A stretch of DNA of 64,000 nt, taken from the NCBI RefSeq assembly GCF_045679545.1, contig NZ_CP166194.1, forward strand, positions 2,170,001 through 2,234,000, written 5' to 3'. Position 1 is the stretch's first letter. Every line of letters starts with the position of its first letter. Shown piece by piece: positions 8,845 to 16,855 of the stretch. This DNA comes from Enterovibrio sp045679545. GTDB lineage: Bacteria > Pseudomonadota > Gammaproteobacteria > Enterobacterales > Vibrionaceae. The notes below the pieces were generated by a model. It ran no database searches, had not been told where the DNA came from, and worked only from the letters and a program-made list of their open reading frames with translations. The translations under genes and the position numbers were made by a program.

Positions 8845-9822
8845 TTAGCGACCCTCCATCAACAGCATTGACACTTGACCACTTGCGTCAGTATCGACAA
8901 TTGCGACAGTTCGCCGAGCAACGTCTAACTCATCTGTCCCGCTTGCCAGTGTTTCCTGTGCCATTGCGGTGAGTAACAACCCATTGGCGCACTCACCATC
9001 AAGATGGCTTTCTGAAAAAACCAACACGTGAGTGGTGAACCCACAATCGCTTAAGGCAGAAACTAACTTATCCTTACTGACCCAAGGACGACGAACAATC
9101 CAGATTTCATCGATGTCCGCGCCTTCTAAATATCGCGCCGATAATTGAGAAAGCTTCACCGCAACAGACTGAGTAATATCCTCGTTTGCCGTCCAAGTTG
9201 CAGGCGGATAAAAGACGACTGTATCCTCGTCTTGGCTTTTTCGAATGGCAGATGCCACAGCCACTTCCCTTGACGCCACAGCAAGCTTGGCGTGATAGGG
9301 TGAAGTCACCTCAACAGCCCCCACTATCGCGCTTTCAACGGCGCCGCTATCAATGTGCATGGTGGCCATATCTAGCGCCTGAAACACACCTAACTTGCCG
9401 GATGAAACCGTACAATTAGGGCCTTTAATACCAACAAAACGAGCAAAATGGCTGCCCACGGCATTCGCCAGAGTGTTGGGCGCTTTTAGAGGACTGACAT
9501 AGTCAGGGCCATAATTTTTGGCACAGAGGTCAAACTCAAAATCGTCTTCAAGGTTGATGTTTTCACACGCAATATACACCCCGACGCGGTGCGGACGTGT
9601 CACCACCATTCTCTCGACATTTTCATGCGCTATCAGCTTCAGTGCGGTTGAACTCATCAAACGTGTTGCCGCGCTCAAATGGCGGCTTTTCCCTAAGGTT
9701 TTCTGCTTATCGTAGTTATCAAACGCTCCCTTCAGCGCGCTGCTTTTCACCGCTTCACTCAACGAAGCTGGGCTCTCACTGTGTGGTGCTTTAAACACCA
9801 AAGAATCAAAACTGTAGCTCAT
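8845..9822 (-). CDS. Ketosynthase-like chain-length factor without catalytic Cys
   Basis: 325-residue protein of the beta-ketoacyl synthase superfamily but shorter than the usual 400 or so. It aligns by eye with the neighbouring ketosynthase around GPNCTVSSGK versus GSSMTLANAC: the nucleophilic Cys position is Lys143, and the two C-terminal His motifs (HGTGT, GHCMGA) are missing. This is the pattern of a non-catalytic partner such as a type II PKS chain-length factor or the partner ketosynthases of aryl-polyene clusters. The start overlaps the ketosynthase stop by four bases, which supports a stoichiometric heterodimer. Chain-length control is inferred, not shown. Confidence 0.75.
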   Translation of the reverse strand: MSYSFDSLVFKAPHSESPASLSEAVKSSALKGAFDNYDKQKTLGKSRHLSAATRLMSSTALKLIAHENVERMVVTRPHRVGVYIACENINLEDDFEFDLCAKNYGPDYVSPLKAPNTLANAVGSHFARFVGIKGPNCTVSSGKLGVFQALDMATMHIDSGAVESAIVGAVEVTSPYHAKLAVASREVAVASAIRKSQDEDTVVFYPPATWTANEDITQSVAVKLSQLSARYLEGADIDEIWIVRRPWVSKDKLVSALSDCGFTTHVLVFSESHLDGECANGLLLTAMAQETLASGTDELDVARRTVAIVDTDASGQVSMLLMEGR

Positions 9823-11060
9823 GATTGAGTCCCCTTATCCAATTGACTAAAGATCACTGAAGACACATTGCCCCCAAATGCAAAGGCATTGCTGAGGATA
9901 TGGGTAACATCGGCCTGTCGCCCCTCACTAGGCACCACATCAAAAGCAACGGGGAAAGCCGGGTCAATATTGGAAGTATTGATCGTGGGAGGTAGCATCT
10001 GCCGCTCAATGGCCATGGCACAAACTGCAGCCTCAATGGCACTAGCAGCCCCCATGCAGTGACCTAACATGGATTTAATCGAACTGACCGGTGTTTGACT
10101 GAGAGAATCACCAAATACGGTATGAAGCGCGATGGCTTCCGACACATCATTTGCCGGTGTGCCCGTGCCGTGGGCACTGACGTAGTCAATATCGGAGGGC
10201 GTTAACGATGCCATCGACAAGGCTTCGTTCATCGCCATCACTGCACCTTCCCCTTCCGGGTGCGGAGCAGTAGCGTGGTGTGCATCACAGGTCAACGAAT
10301 AGCCTTTTACTTCGGCATAAATATGCGCGCCCCGTGCAACGGCATGGTCATAATCTTCAAGTACTAACATCGCCGCCCCTTCGCCAACCACCATGCCGTC
10401 ACGGTCTTTATCAAATGGCTGGCAACGCTCTGCGGTGGATGCGTTCAATCGATGAAAAATGGTGTAGCAAGTGCGGCTGAATGGGTCTGCACCGCCAGCA
10501 AGGATAACACTGTTTCTACCAGTGCGAATGCGGTCAAAAGCTAACCCTACGGAATAGTTGCCCGCTGCGCATGCATTAGCTAACGTCATTGAGCTGCCCT
10601 GAAAACCAAAACGTTTTGCGATTTCAGCACTCAGGATCGCTGGGGAGAAATAATCAAGTTCATCAGCAAGAATGGCATCCGCAGTGCTCTCTTCAGTCAA
10701 ACTGTATTTGTCTATTACGCGCTCGACGATGTCTTGATTACCCATCGTCGTGCCGACAATAACGCCAAAATCATTAGAATTTTCAGGATTGTTTAACTGG
10801 GCATCTTCCAGCGCCATTCGACTCGCTGCGACGGTGTACGCCACCGCTTGCCCAAACGGTAACAGAGACTCATCCTGACTTTCTGGCAGTTGCTCCCAAC
10901 CACTGACTTCCGCGGCCAGGGGACGAGGATAAAGCGTTGCATCTAGCTTTGTCAGCGTACCGATGCCAGATTCGCCGCGCATAAGGCGCTGCCAGAACAT
11001 TTCCTTTTCGCACCCCAGTGGCGACACCACTGAGAGGCCAGTAATAACGACGCGTTTCAT
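9819..11060 (-). CDS. Beta-ketoacyl-ACP synthase (KAS II/FabF type)
   Basis: Complete condensing enzyme of 413 residues. The active-site Cys lies in TLANACAAGN near residue 170, the first His in SAHGTGTPAND near 301 and the second in SMLGHCMGAA near 336, with GVIVGTTMGN and GGNVSS also conserved. It is distinct from the housekeeping FabF by context, being coupled to the Cys-less partner downstream and following fabG by 14 bases. It would extend acyl-ACP with malonyl units. No malonyl transferase is encoded, so FabD of the host is presumably used. Confidence 0.88.
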   Translation of the reverse strand: MKRVVITGLSVVSPLGCEKEMFWQRLMRGESGIGTLTKLDATLYPRPLAAEVSGWEQLPESQDESLLPFGQAVAYTVAASRMALEDAQLNNPENSNDFGVIVGTTMGNQDIVERVIDKYSLTEESTADAILADELDYFSPAILSAEIAKRFGFQGSSMTLANACAAGNYSVGLAFDRIRTGRNSVILAGGADPFSRTCYTIFHRLNASTAERCQPFDKDRDGMVVGEGAAMLVLEDYDHAVARGAHIYAEVKGYSLTCDAHHATAPHPEGEGAVMAMNEALSMASLTPSDIDYVSAHGTGTPANDVSEAIALHTVFGDSLSQTPVSSIKSMLGHCMGAASAIEAAVCAMAIERQMLPPTINTSNIDPAFPVAFDVVPSEGRQADVTHILSNAFAFGGNVSSVIFSQLDKGTQS

Positions 11061-11074
11061 AGTTTTCTCCCTGT

Positions 11075-11833
11075 TTAAACGCTCATGCCACCGTCAACCA
11101 CTAAGGTATGACCGGTGATGTAATCCGCGCCAGATGACAGCAGAAACAAAGCGCAGTTTGCGACTTCCTCCACCGTTCCCATACGGCGAGCAGGCACCAG
11201 ACTCTTAATCCGTTTCTTTGCCGTTTCATCCATGCTCTGCACCATTTCGGTATCAATAAATCCCGGTGCAATTGCATTCACCTGAATGTTGAATCTCGCC
11301 ATTTCGTGACTCAGTGTCCGCGTCAGCCCAATTAACGCGGCTTTCGACGCGCTATAGTTGGCTTGTCCAGGGCTGGCTTGAAGTCCACTGACAGATGACA
11401 TCATGATGATTTTGCCTTCTCGGTGATGAATCATTTTCTGAAGGGCTGCTTGAGTGAGAAAAAACGCGCCATTCAGGTTCGTCGCCAAGACGTTTTCCCA
11501 GTCTTCCTGAGGCAGGGTAATGGCGGATTTGTCTGCCGTGATCCCAGCATTGTTAATCACCCCAAAAAGTGGGCCGTATAGGGATTCAATCGATTCCACC
11601 ACCGACTCTGCTGCCGCCTTCTCGCGGATATCCGCTTTGAAGGCATGAACATGTAACCCCTGCGATTGGCAAGACTGCTCCACATCTCGTGCCTGACTAT
11701 CGCTGCTGCTGTAGGTAAAAACCACTGTCGCCCCGCATTGCGCCAGTAATTGAACGAGCGCTTTTCCTATGCCTCTTGAGCCACCCGTGACTAAGAGCAC
11801 CTTATCCGTAATGGTGTCCAACTGGTTCTTCAT
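11075..11833 (-). CDS. FabG-like 3-oxoacyl-ACP reductase
   Basis: Short-chain dehydrogenase of 252 residues. The NADP-binding TGGSRGIG is near residue 16, NNAGIT near 90, the catalytic Ser in MMSSVSG near 142 and the YSASK Tyr/Lys pair near 155. The C-terminal YITGHTLVVDGG is typical of FabG. The start lies 32 bases inside the pqsE homologue, so translation is likely coupled. It should reduce the keto group formed by the ketosynthase pair. Confidence 0.87.
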   Translation of the reverse strand: MKNQLDTITDKVLLVTGGSRGIGKALVQLLAQCGATVVFTYSSSDSQARDVEQSCQSQGLHVHAFKADIREKAAAESVVESIESLYGPLFGVINNAGITADKSAITLPQEDWENVLATNLNGAFFLTQAALQKMIHHREGKIIMMSSVSGLQASPGQANYSASKAALIGLTRTLSHEMARFNIQVNAIAPGFIDTEMVQSMDETAKKRIKSLVPARRMGTVEEVANCALFLLSSGADYITGHTLVVDGGMSV

Positions 11834-12722
11834 ACTGTTTAACCTTTAAATAGCGTTGAATGGCGCTGAACATGACCTTCATGCTGCGCGTGTGAAGAAA
11901 TGATGAAATGTAAGTAGCACTGTTTGGCGCCCAATCGTTAGTGAGCGCTGATGCCAGCGCATCCGGATCGCCTTCGTTGGCGACGAGTCTTCTGTAGCGG
12001 GTGATCAGCAGGTTCGCGGCAAGGTTAGAAGATTCGATGAATGTGCGCACTTCCGAGCCCATAACCACCCCGCCGTGGCCCGGGATCAATTGTTCCACGT
12101 CAAGACAACTCAGCCTGCTGACACTACTGAGATACTCCCCAACATCGTCGAACATCAACGGTCGCCAGTTCATGGACTCTACGTGCAGTTCACCAAGTGC
12201 ATCCCCACAAAACAGACGCTTTTTGTCGGGATCGTAATAGGCAATCTGGTCCGGCGCATGCCCTGGCGTCGCGATGATGTCCATTCGACATTGAGTACCA
12301 AGCACAATGCGATCTGGACTGTTGACCACTTCGATCGGGATTTCGCTCAGTTTGGTAACGTCAATGCTCTGTGCGTGCAATTCTTGATTAAGTCGACGAA
12401 TCACCGCATTGGCACTCTCACTTTGCCAATGTTCGGCAGTAGCACGGCTTGCCACGACTTTTACATTTGGCAACCTGGCATACAGTGCAGCAAGAACACC
12501 ACAATGATCGAAATGAGAATGCGTGATCAACCACCAGTGAATGTCTGCTGGGTCAACGATTTCAGTTACACCCAACCAAACCTCATCGCTGTGGCGGGTG
12601 ATCCCACCTTCAACCAAGGCCCAGCTTTGTTGGCCAACCTTCATCAAATACACTGGAACATCGTCATTACCCACCAGGTAGAGGTCACTTGCCACTTCCC
12701 CTTGATTTACACAGGTCAACAT
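11802..12722 (-). CDS. pqsE: PqsE homologue, metallo-beta-lactamase-fold thioesterase
   Basis: In Pseudomonas PqsE hydrolyses 2-aminobenzoylacetyl-CoA and also works with RhlR in quorum sensing. Here the di-metal site is intact: THSHFDHCG (His68, His70, Asp72, His73), TPGHAPD, FCGDALGE and IPGHGG. Short blocks SWALVEGGITR, LFCGDALGE, WRPLMFDD and LIPGHGG match P. aeruginosa PqsE as I remember it. I choose the ATG at 12722 because it gives 306 residues and aligns MLTCVNQGEVASDLYLVG with the PqsE N-terminus. The longest frame begins at 12779 inside pqsD. It lies four bases after pqsD, keeping the pqsD-pqsE adjacency. Whether the regulatory function is conserved cannot be told. Confidence 0.92.
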   Translation of the reverse strand: MLTCVNQGEVASDLYLVGNDDVPVYLMKVGQQSWALVEGGITRHSDEVWLGVTEIVDPADIHWWLITHSHFDHCGVLAALYARLPNVKVVASRATAEHWQSESANAVIRRLNQELHAQSIDVTKLSEIPIEVVNSPDRIVLGTQCRMDIIATPGHAPDQIAYYDPDKKRLFCGDALGELHVESMNWRPLMFDDVGEYLSSVSRLSCLDVEQLIPGHGGVVMGSEVRTFIESSNLAANLLITRYRRLVANEGDPDALASALTNDWAPNSATYISSFLHTRSMKVMFSAIQRYLKVKQYEEPVGHHYG

Positions 12723-12726
12723 GGAT

Positions 12727-13725
12727 TCACCGTTGCGGCACATCATAAAGTGCCGCCCCCCAGGTTGCGCCAGAACCATAGGTCAACATCAGGATCGTTT
12801 GTCCCGGTTTAAACGTGTTTTGGTAATAGGCATACGTCACGGGAAATGATGCCGACGCCATGTTGCCGAACTGATCAACGGTAACCAGCAACTTATGACC
12901 AGGAATACCAAGGTTTTCCCTCACCGCATCAAGAATACGCAGGTTCGGTTGATGACAAAGAACATGGTCAATGTCATTCAGTGTCAGCCCATGTTTAGCT
13001 AGCATTTCTCGCGCAATTCGTGTGAGTGTGTCGCTTGCATGATCAAACATGGGTTTACCGTTCATCCGAAAATGGGTATTGCCGCTTTCAATATCCTGCA
13101 GGGAAAGAAATGATTCACCGTTAGAGCCAGGACTTTGCGTCATGAGCAAATCAAAGTAGTGACCATCCGCACCCAAGGTGATATCCAGCATGCCTTCTTG
13201 CTTATTGTGCTGGCGAGACACAACCGCTGCGCCCGCGCCATCTCCAAGCAAAATTGCAAGATTCCGCCCTCGGTCACTGCAATCCATCCGTTTTGACAAC
13301 ACTTCACCGCAGATCACCAATACATGTTGATATTGACCAGACGCCAACAGCCCGCTTGCAAGCTGATAGCCGTACAGAAAACCGCTGCACTGCGCCCTAA
13401 TGTCAAAGGCAGGAATGGAGGCTAAGTCCAATTGCTTCTGAATAAAGCAAGCCTGCGAGGGATCGTGATGATCCGGTGACAAGGTGTTGACGATCAAACA
13501 ATCTATGTCTGACGGCTGCAGCCCTGCCTCCCGAATGGCATCGCGCCCAGCCTTAACCATTAATGCGCTTGCGCCTTCATTACCGGTGACATGGTAACGA
13601 GACAGCACCCCCGTTCGCTCGACAATGAAGCGTTCCGTGGTATTCATCATTTTCACAATATCGGCGTTCAGTACCTGCCTCTCAGGCAGTGCGTACCCCG
13701 CACCCGAAATATAGGAACCTGTCAT
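12727..13725 (-). CDS. pqsD: PqsD homologue, anthraniloyl-CoA malonyl-CoA condensing enzyme
   Basis: KAS III-fold enzyme of 332 residues that in Pseudomonas condenses anthraniloyl-CoA with malonyl-CoA. The triad is complete: Cys113 in DIRAQCSGF, His258 in VLCHQPNLR and Asn288 in DQFGNMASAS. Blocks NTLSPDHHDPSQAC, VLSKRMDCSDRGRN and LTYGSGATWGAALY look nearly identical to the remembered P. aeruginosa PqsD, more so than to FabH. It follows the SCP2 protein by six bases. Of the pqs homologues here it is among the best conserved, and it defines the cluster as quinolone-type. Confidence 0.94.
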   Translation of the reverse strand: MTGSYISGAGYALPERQVLNADIVKMMNTTERFIVERTGVLSRYHVTGNEGASALMVKAGRDAIREAGLQPSDIDCLIVNTLSPDHHDPSQACFIQKQLDLASIPAFDIRAQCSGFLYGYQLASGLLASGQYQHVLVICGEVLSKRMDCSDRGRNLAILLGDGAGAAVVSRQHNKQEGMLDITLGADGHYFDLLMTQSPGSNGESFLSLQDIESGNTHFRMNGKPMFDHASDTLTRIAREMLAKHGLTLNDIDHVLCHQPNLRILDAVRENLGIPGHKLLVTVDQFGNMASASFPVTYAYYQNTFKPGQTILMLTYGSGATWGAALYDVPQR

Positions 13726-13731
13726 GGCGAC

Positions 13732-14061
13732 TCACTTAAAAATGTTATCCATTTTGCTGGCAAGATAGATATTGCCTTTCACCAGCAACTTACGCGTGAG
13801 GATCGCCGTCATCCCCTTGATTTCGTTGTTTACCAGACGCAGGTAAGTTTCGTCGTCGGTTTCAAAAGTAACGTTAGGTTTGTCCACTTCCCCCTGGATG
13901 ATTTCGTACTCACCATCGTTAACGAAAACGCAGAAATCACGCCCTCTGTCTCCTTTGATTTTCCACTGATAACGGGAGACCACACCTTTGCTTTTTTCTG
14001 GTTGAAAACGTGTTTCCATTGAAGCGATAACATCATCGATGGAATTCAATTTGGTCGTCAT
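13732..14061 (-). CDS. SCP2 sterol-carrier domain protein
   Basis: 109-residue single-domain protein of the SCP-2 lipid-binding family. The pattern DGEYEI, then PNVTFETDDETYLRLVN and the C-terminal GNIYLASKMDNIF (a variant of the usual KGDM..A..L..LF) is recognisable. Such domains bind acyl chains or other hydrophobic ligands. No counterpart occurs in the Pseudomonas pqs operon. Between the di-iron oxygenase (five bases upstream) and pqsD, it may carry the greasy substrate or product (inference). Confidence 0.8.
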   Translation of the reverse strand: MTTKLNSIDDVIASMETRFQPEKSKGVVSRYQWKIKGDRGRDFCVFVNDGEYEIIQGEVDKPNVTFETDDETYLRLVNNEIKGMTAILTRKLLVKGNIYLASKMDNIFK

Positions 14062-14066
14062 AGCCC

Positions 14067-15038
14067 TTAACCTTCCTTGTTTGTCATTGAATCGAGTAAG
14101 TGCCCGAAGCCCTGCATCACCCAGATGTCGTGGTATTCGGGGTTATAAATGCCTGAAGATATGAAGTAGTGGATCAGTGGCTTCATCATTTCATCGTTTA
14201 GTTGTTGGCGATGCGGAGAACTGAGCACTGCATCAAGCAGCCTTTCTTTGTCTTGGAACGCTGGGTCGGCAAGATTTGCTCGGTCAAAACAGTCCACATT
14301 CGTGACGCCTTGGTCGATCAGTTGACGCACATAAACCGGTGTCAGTTGCTGCGCGTGGGACTTAAATTCGTCATCGGTATCAATCAGACTTTTAATCATC
14401 TGTTGGCCCCATTTAATATGACGCATCTCCTCACGCCAGTGAGCTTGAACCACCGCCTTTGCCATTGGATGAACATAGTCAGCATCGGCATCCAGACGTT
14501 GATACTCGTCAGCCGTCCATTCAATAACCATGGTGAGATACACCGCCATCAAGGGGTATTTCCCCGTCCCAGCGTTGTCATCGTAGAAGCTGCGAAGGAA
14601 GTCAGGCATTGGATAAATGTCTTTGCCGAAATAGTCGAGCGCTTTACCAAACACCAAGGTGTGAACCAATTCTTCCTTGATGAAATGCTTCATGTAGTCG
14701 CGAATAATCGGCAGATCATCAAACGCACCGCCGTTCAACTCCTTCATGTAATATTCCACCACCAGCGATTCGAGATGCACAAACGCTGACCACCAAGACA
14801 CCATCTCTTCTTGGGACAATCGAATGCGTTCCTCTTCGGTGGTCTTTTCCCAATACTCAGTGCCATAGATCGAAATACGCTCGGTTTTACGCAAAATCGG
14901 GGCATCGCCCACCGGTATTTCCCATGGGTGGTCATGCAGGGTGCTCATTGAGCGTTTTTCGGACGAGCTAATCAGCCGCCCTGTAACTGAATTCAATCGA
15001 TGAATGTTTTTATCCATGTCGACAATTGCTGTGTTCAT
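14067..15038 (-). CDS. AurF-like di-iron N-oxygenase
   Basis: 323-residue all-helical protein matching the p-aminobenzoate N-oxygenase AurF/CmlI family. The metal-ligand set can be read as Glu90, Glu123 and His126 (KEELVH), Glu173 (EWTADEY), and His200, Glu204, His207 (HWREEMRH). The spacings E-x2-H, 27 residues from Glu173 to His200 and H-x3-E-x2-H equal those I remember for AurF. Family members oxidise arylamines to hydroxylamines or nitro groups. In a quinolone pathway the obvious targets are anthranilate or 2-aminobenzoylacetate, replacing the flavoenzyme PqsL of the N-oxide branch. Oxidation of the acyl chain is an alternative. One base separates it from the upstream FAD enzyme. Confidence 0.85.
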   Translation of the reverse strand: MNTAIVDMDKNIHRLNSVTGRLISSSEKRSMSTLHDHPWEIPVGDAPILRKTERISIYGTEYWEKTTEEERIRLSQEEMVSWWSAFVHLESLVVEYYMKELNGGAFDDLPIIRDYMKHFIKEELVHTLVFGKALDYFGKDIYPMPDFLRSFYDDNAGTGKYPLMAVYLTMVIEWTADEYQRLDADADYVHPMAKAVVQAHWREEMRHIKWGQQMIKSLIDTDDEFKSHAQQLTPVYVRQLIDQGVTNVDCFDRANLADPAFQDKERLLDAVLSSPHRQQLNDEMMKPLIHYFISSGIYNPEYHDIWVMQGFGHLLDSMTNKEG

Positions 15039-15039
15039 A

Positions 15040-16560
15040 TCATGCGTTCTCCATACATACGGTGTCGGTTGATATCCTTTTCTCTGACTCTCGACATTTC
15101 AACGTGGCAGCAGTGAAGCCAAGACAGATCGCCGGCTCGTAGCCAGCACCATTCATCCAGGTGCCCACAAACGTCAGTCCTTCGACAGGCGGCCTCTTCA
15201 AAAACCGCATGTTACGTCCAGGTAGTGGCTTGTAGCCGAAGGAGGATCCACCTTCTGAATTGGTAAATTTCTTGTTGGTGCGGGGAGTGGAAGCGTCAAT
15301 AAAGGCAATGTGCGAAGCCAATTTCGGGAAATGCTTCTGAGCACGCGCCAGAATGGTTTGGGTAATGCGAGCTTTTTTGGCTTTGTACTCGTCACGCGGG
15401 AGGATCAACCAGTCATCCTGCTGATCAAGAATTTCCAGTTGCAGCACATGGCCATAGGCCGGATCCAACGCGTGGTAATTGGAAATGGACAAAGGCCATG
15501 TGGTGTAACGTTCCTCTCCATGACAAGCCACTTCTGCTTGCTCCAAATATTCAGGAGAAGCCAGTAAGTAATCCTGATCGACCAACCCAAGTTCAGACGG
15601 TGGGACATCCAAACCCAGATAGACGATAAAGGCACCTAGGCCAAAGGAAAGTTTGTCAAATTTGTTGCGGTAGCTGTCATCCATAACATGTTCAGGCAAG
15701 AGATTTATCACCTGATGCGGGCAGCCAGTAAAAACCAAGCTGTCACTCTTAATATGAAAACGACGGCTCTCAACACCAATCACTCGCCCATTTTTCACGT
15801 CAATGGCATTCACTTCTTCGCGTACCAGCAGCGTGCCACCTTTTTCCTCAAACGCATTCGCCAGTGCATCAGACAGTGCTTGAGACGAGCCTTTGATGAA
15901 GCGTTTTTCAGTGAATAAAAAGGTGTAGGCAAAATGAAGGAAATAAAGCGCATCCGCTTCTACTGCCTCCACACCCAGATTGATAGCGAGTGAACAAAAC
16001 AGTGTGATGAGTTGTTTATCGGTAAATCGCTCCGTCAGATACTGATACGTCGAGATCTTACTGAGCTGCTTACTTTCAAAAAACAGATCCGCGTCAATCT
16101 CATACTCACCCAGTGCCATGCGAGCCAACATGTAGTTCTGATAGCCATGGGTTTGAATGTCATGGCACAACACATCAAGTGCGTCTTTCTGATCCGGAAA
16201 GCTATCTCGAAGACACGCCATAAAAGATTCGCCCTTCGCAGGCAAAGATATCGTCTTGTCTTCAAAGCGAAATGTGGTCAAATGAGTGTAAGGATGAAAT
16301 TCGATTAGATCGAACAAGTTCGCCCGTTTCAACGCATCTTCCACATTACCGTTTTCACCAAAACCGGTGATTTTGTGCAAACTGCAATCAAACACAAATC
16401 GGCGCTTTCGTGAAAAATTAGTGGCATAGCCCCCAGGCTTGGTATGTTTTTCAATCAACACTACCCTCTTGCCACCGGACGCCATGACATTGGCGTAGAC
16501 GAGGCCAGTCAAACCGGCCCCAACCACGACTTCATCCGCTGTTAAGATCTGTTTTTCCAT
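15040..16560 (-). CDS. CrtI/phytoene-desaturase-like FAD oxidoreductase
   Basis: 506-residue NAD(P)/FAD oxidoreductase. The FAD fold VGAGLTGLVYA is near residue 13, followed by LIEKHTKPGGYATNF, typical of the carotenoid desaturase/retinol saturase group. The C-terminal FAD motif lies around FVGTWMNGAGYEPA. No other carotenoid gene is present, so the substrate is more likely the polyketide or acyl chain on the ACP, or the quinolone side chain. Desaturation, saturation or isomerisation cannot be separated by eye. It lies between the ACP (20 bases upstream) and the di-iron oxygenase (one base downstream). Confidence 0.8.
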   Translation of the reverse strand: MEKQILTADEVVVGAGLTGLVYANVMASGGKRVVLIEKHTKPGGYATNFSRKRRFVFDCSLHKITGFGENGNVEDALKRANLFDLIEFHPYTHLTTFRFEDKTISLPAKGESFMACLRDSFPDQKDALDVLCHDIQTHGYQNYMLARMALGEYEIDADLFFESKQLSKISTYQYLTERFTDKQLITLFCSLAINLGVEAVEADALYFLHFAYTFLFTEKRFIKGSSQALSDALANAFEEKGGTLLVREEVNAIDVKNGRVIGVESRRFHIKSDSLVFTGCPHQVINLLPEHVMDDSYRNKFDKLSFGLGAFIVYLGLDVPPSELGLVDQDYLLASPEYLEQAEVACHGEERYTTWPLSISNYHALDPAYGHVLQLEILDQQDDWLILPRDEYKAKKARITQTILARAQKHFPKLASHIAFIDASTPRTNKKFTNSEGGSSFGYKPLPGRNMRFLKRPPVEGLTFVGTWMNGAGYEPAICLGFTAATLKCRESEKRISTDTVCMENA

Positions 16561-16580
16561 CAGGATCCCCAGTCGCTTGC

Positions 16581-16838
16581 TTAACCTGCGGCTACCGCTT
16601 CTTTTTCTGCCAACAGCCCAGAGATGATTTCGGCGATCTTTTTCACCGTGGTCATATCTTCATAACGAGCTGGCGGAATCTTGATTTTGTATTGCTTTTC
16701 GATGTTTACCGCAATTTCCAAGCCCGCGAGCGAATCTAAACCCAGTTCAATTAAGTCTTCATCCGGCGCCAATTCCTCGACATCCAACTCGGCAGCATCA
16801 ATAACGTATTCCGAAATCACAGCGTAAAGATTTTCCAT
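16581..16838 (-). CDS. Acyl carrier protein
   Basis: 85-residue acidic helical carrier protein. The phosphopantetheine attachment Ser is in ELGLDSLAGLE near residue 37. It opens the non-pqs gene block, 17 bases after pqsC. No phosphopantetheinyl transferase is encoded nearby, so a host enzyme must activate it. Its presence implies that the acyl chain accepted by PqsBC here may be ACP-bound, whereas the Pseudomonas enzyme uses octanoate from a CoA thioester (inference). Confidence 0.93.
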   Translation of the reverse strand: MENLYAVISEYVIDAAELDVEELAPDEDLIELGLDSLAGLEIAVNIEKQYKIKIPPARYEDMTTVKKIAEIISGLLAEKEAVAAG

Positions 16839-16855
16839 TTTTCAGTTCCTTTTGT

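Noticed and set aside
12075..12812. 245-codon open frame on the plus strand opposite pqsE
   Set aside because: It is antisense to a well-conserved enzyme and its composition (many His, Thr and Asn with no domain pattern) looks like a shadow of the real frame.
12727..13725. Housekeeping FabH
   Set aside because: It has a Cys-His-Asn triad like FabH, but the blocks NTLSPDHHDPSQAC and RMDCSDRGRN and the pqsE neighbour point to PqsD.
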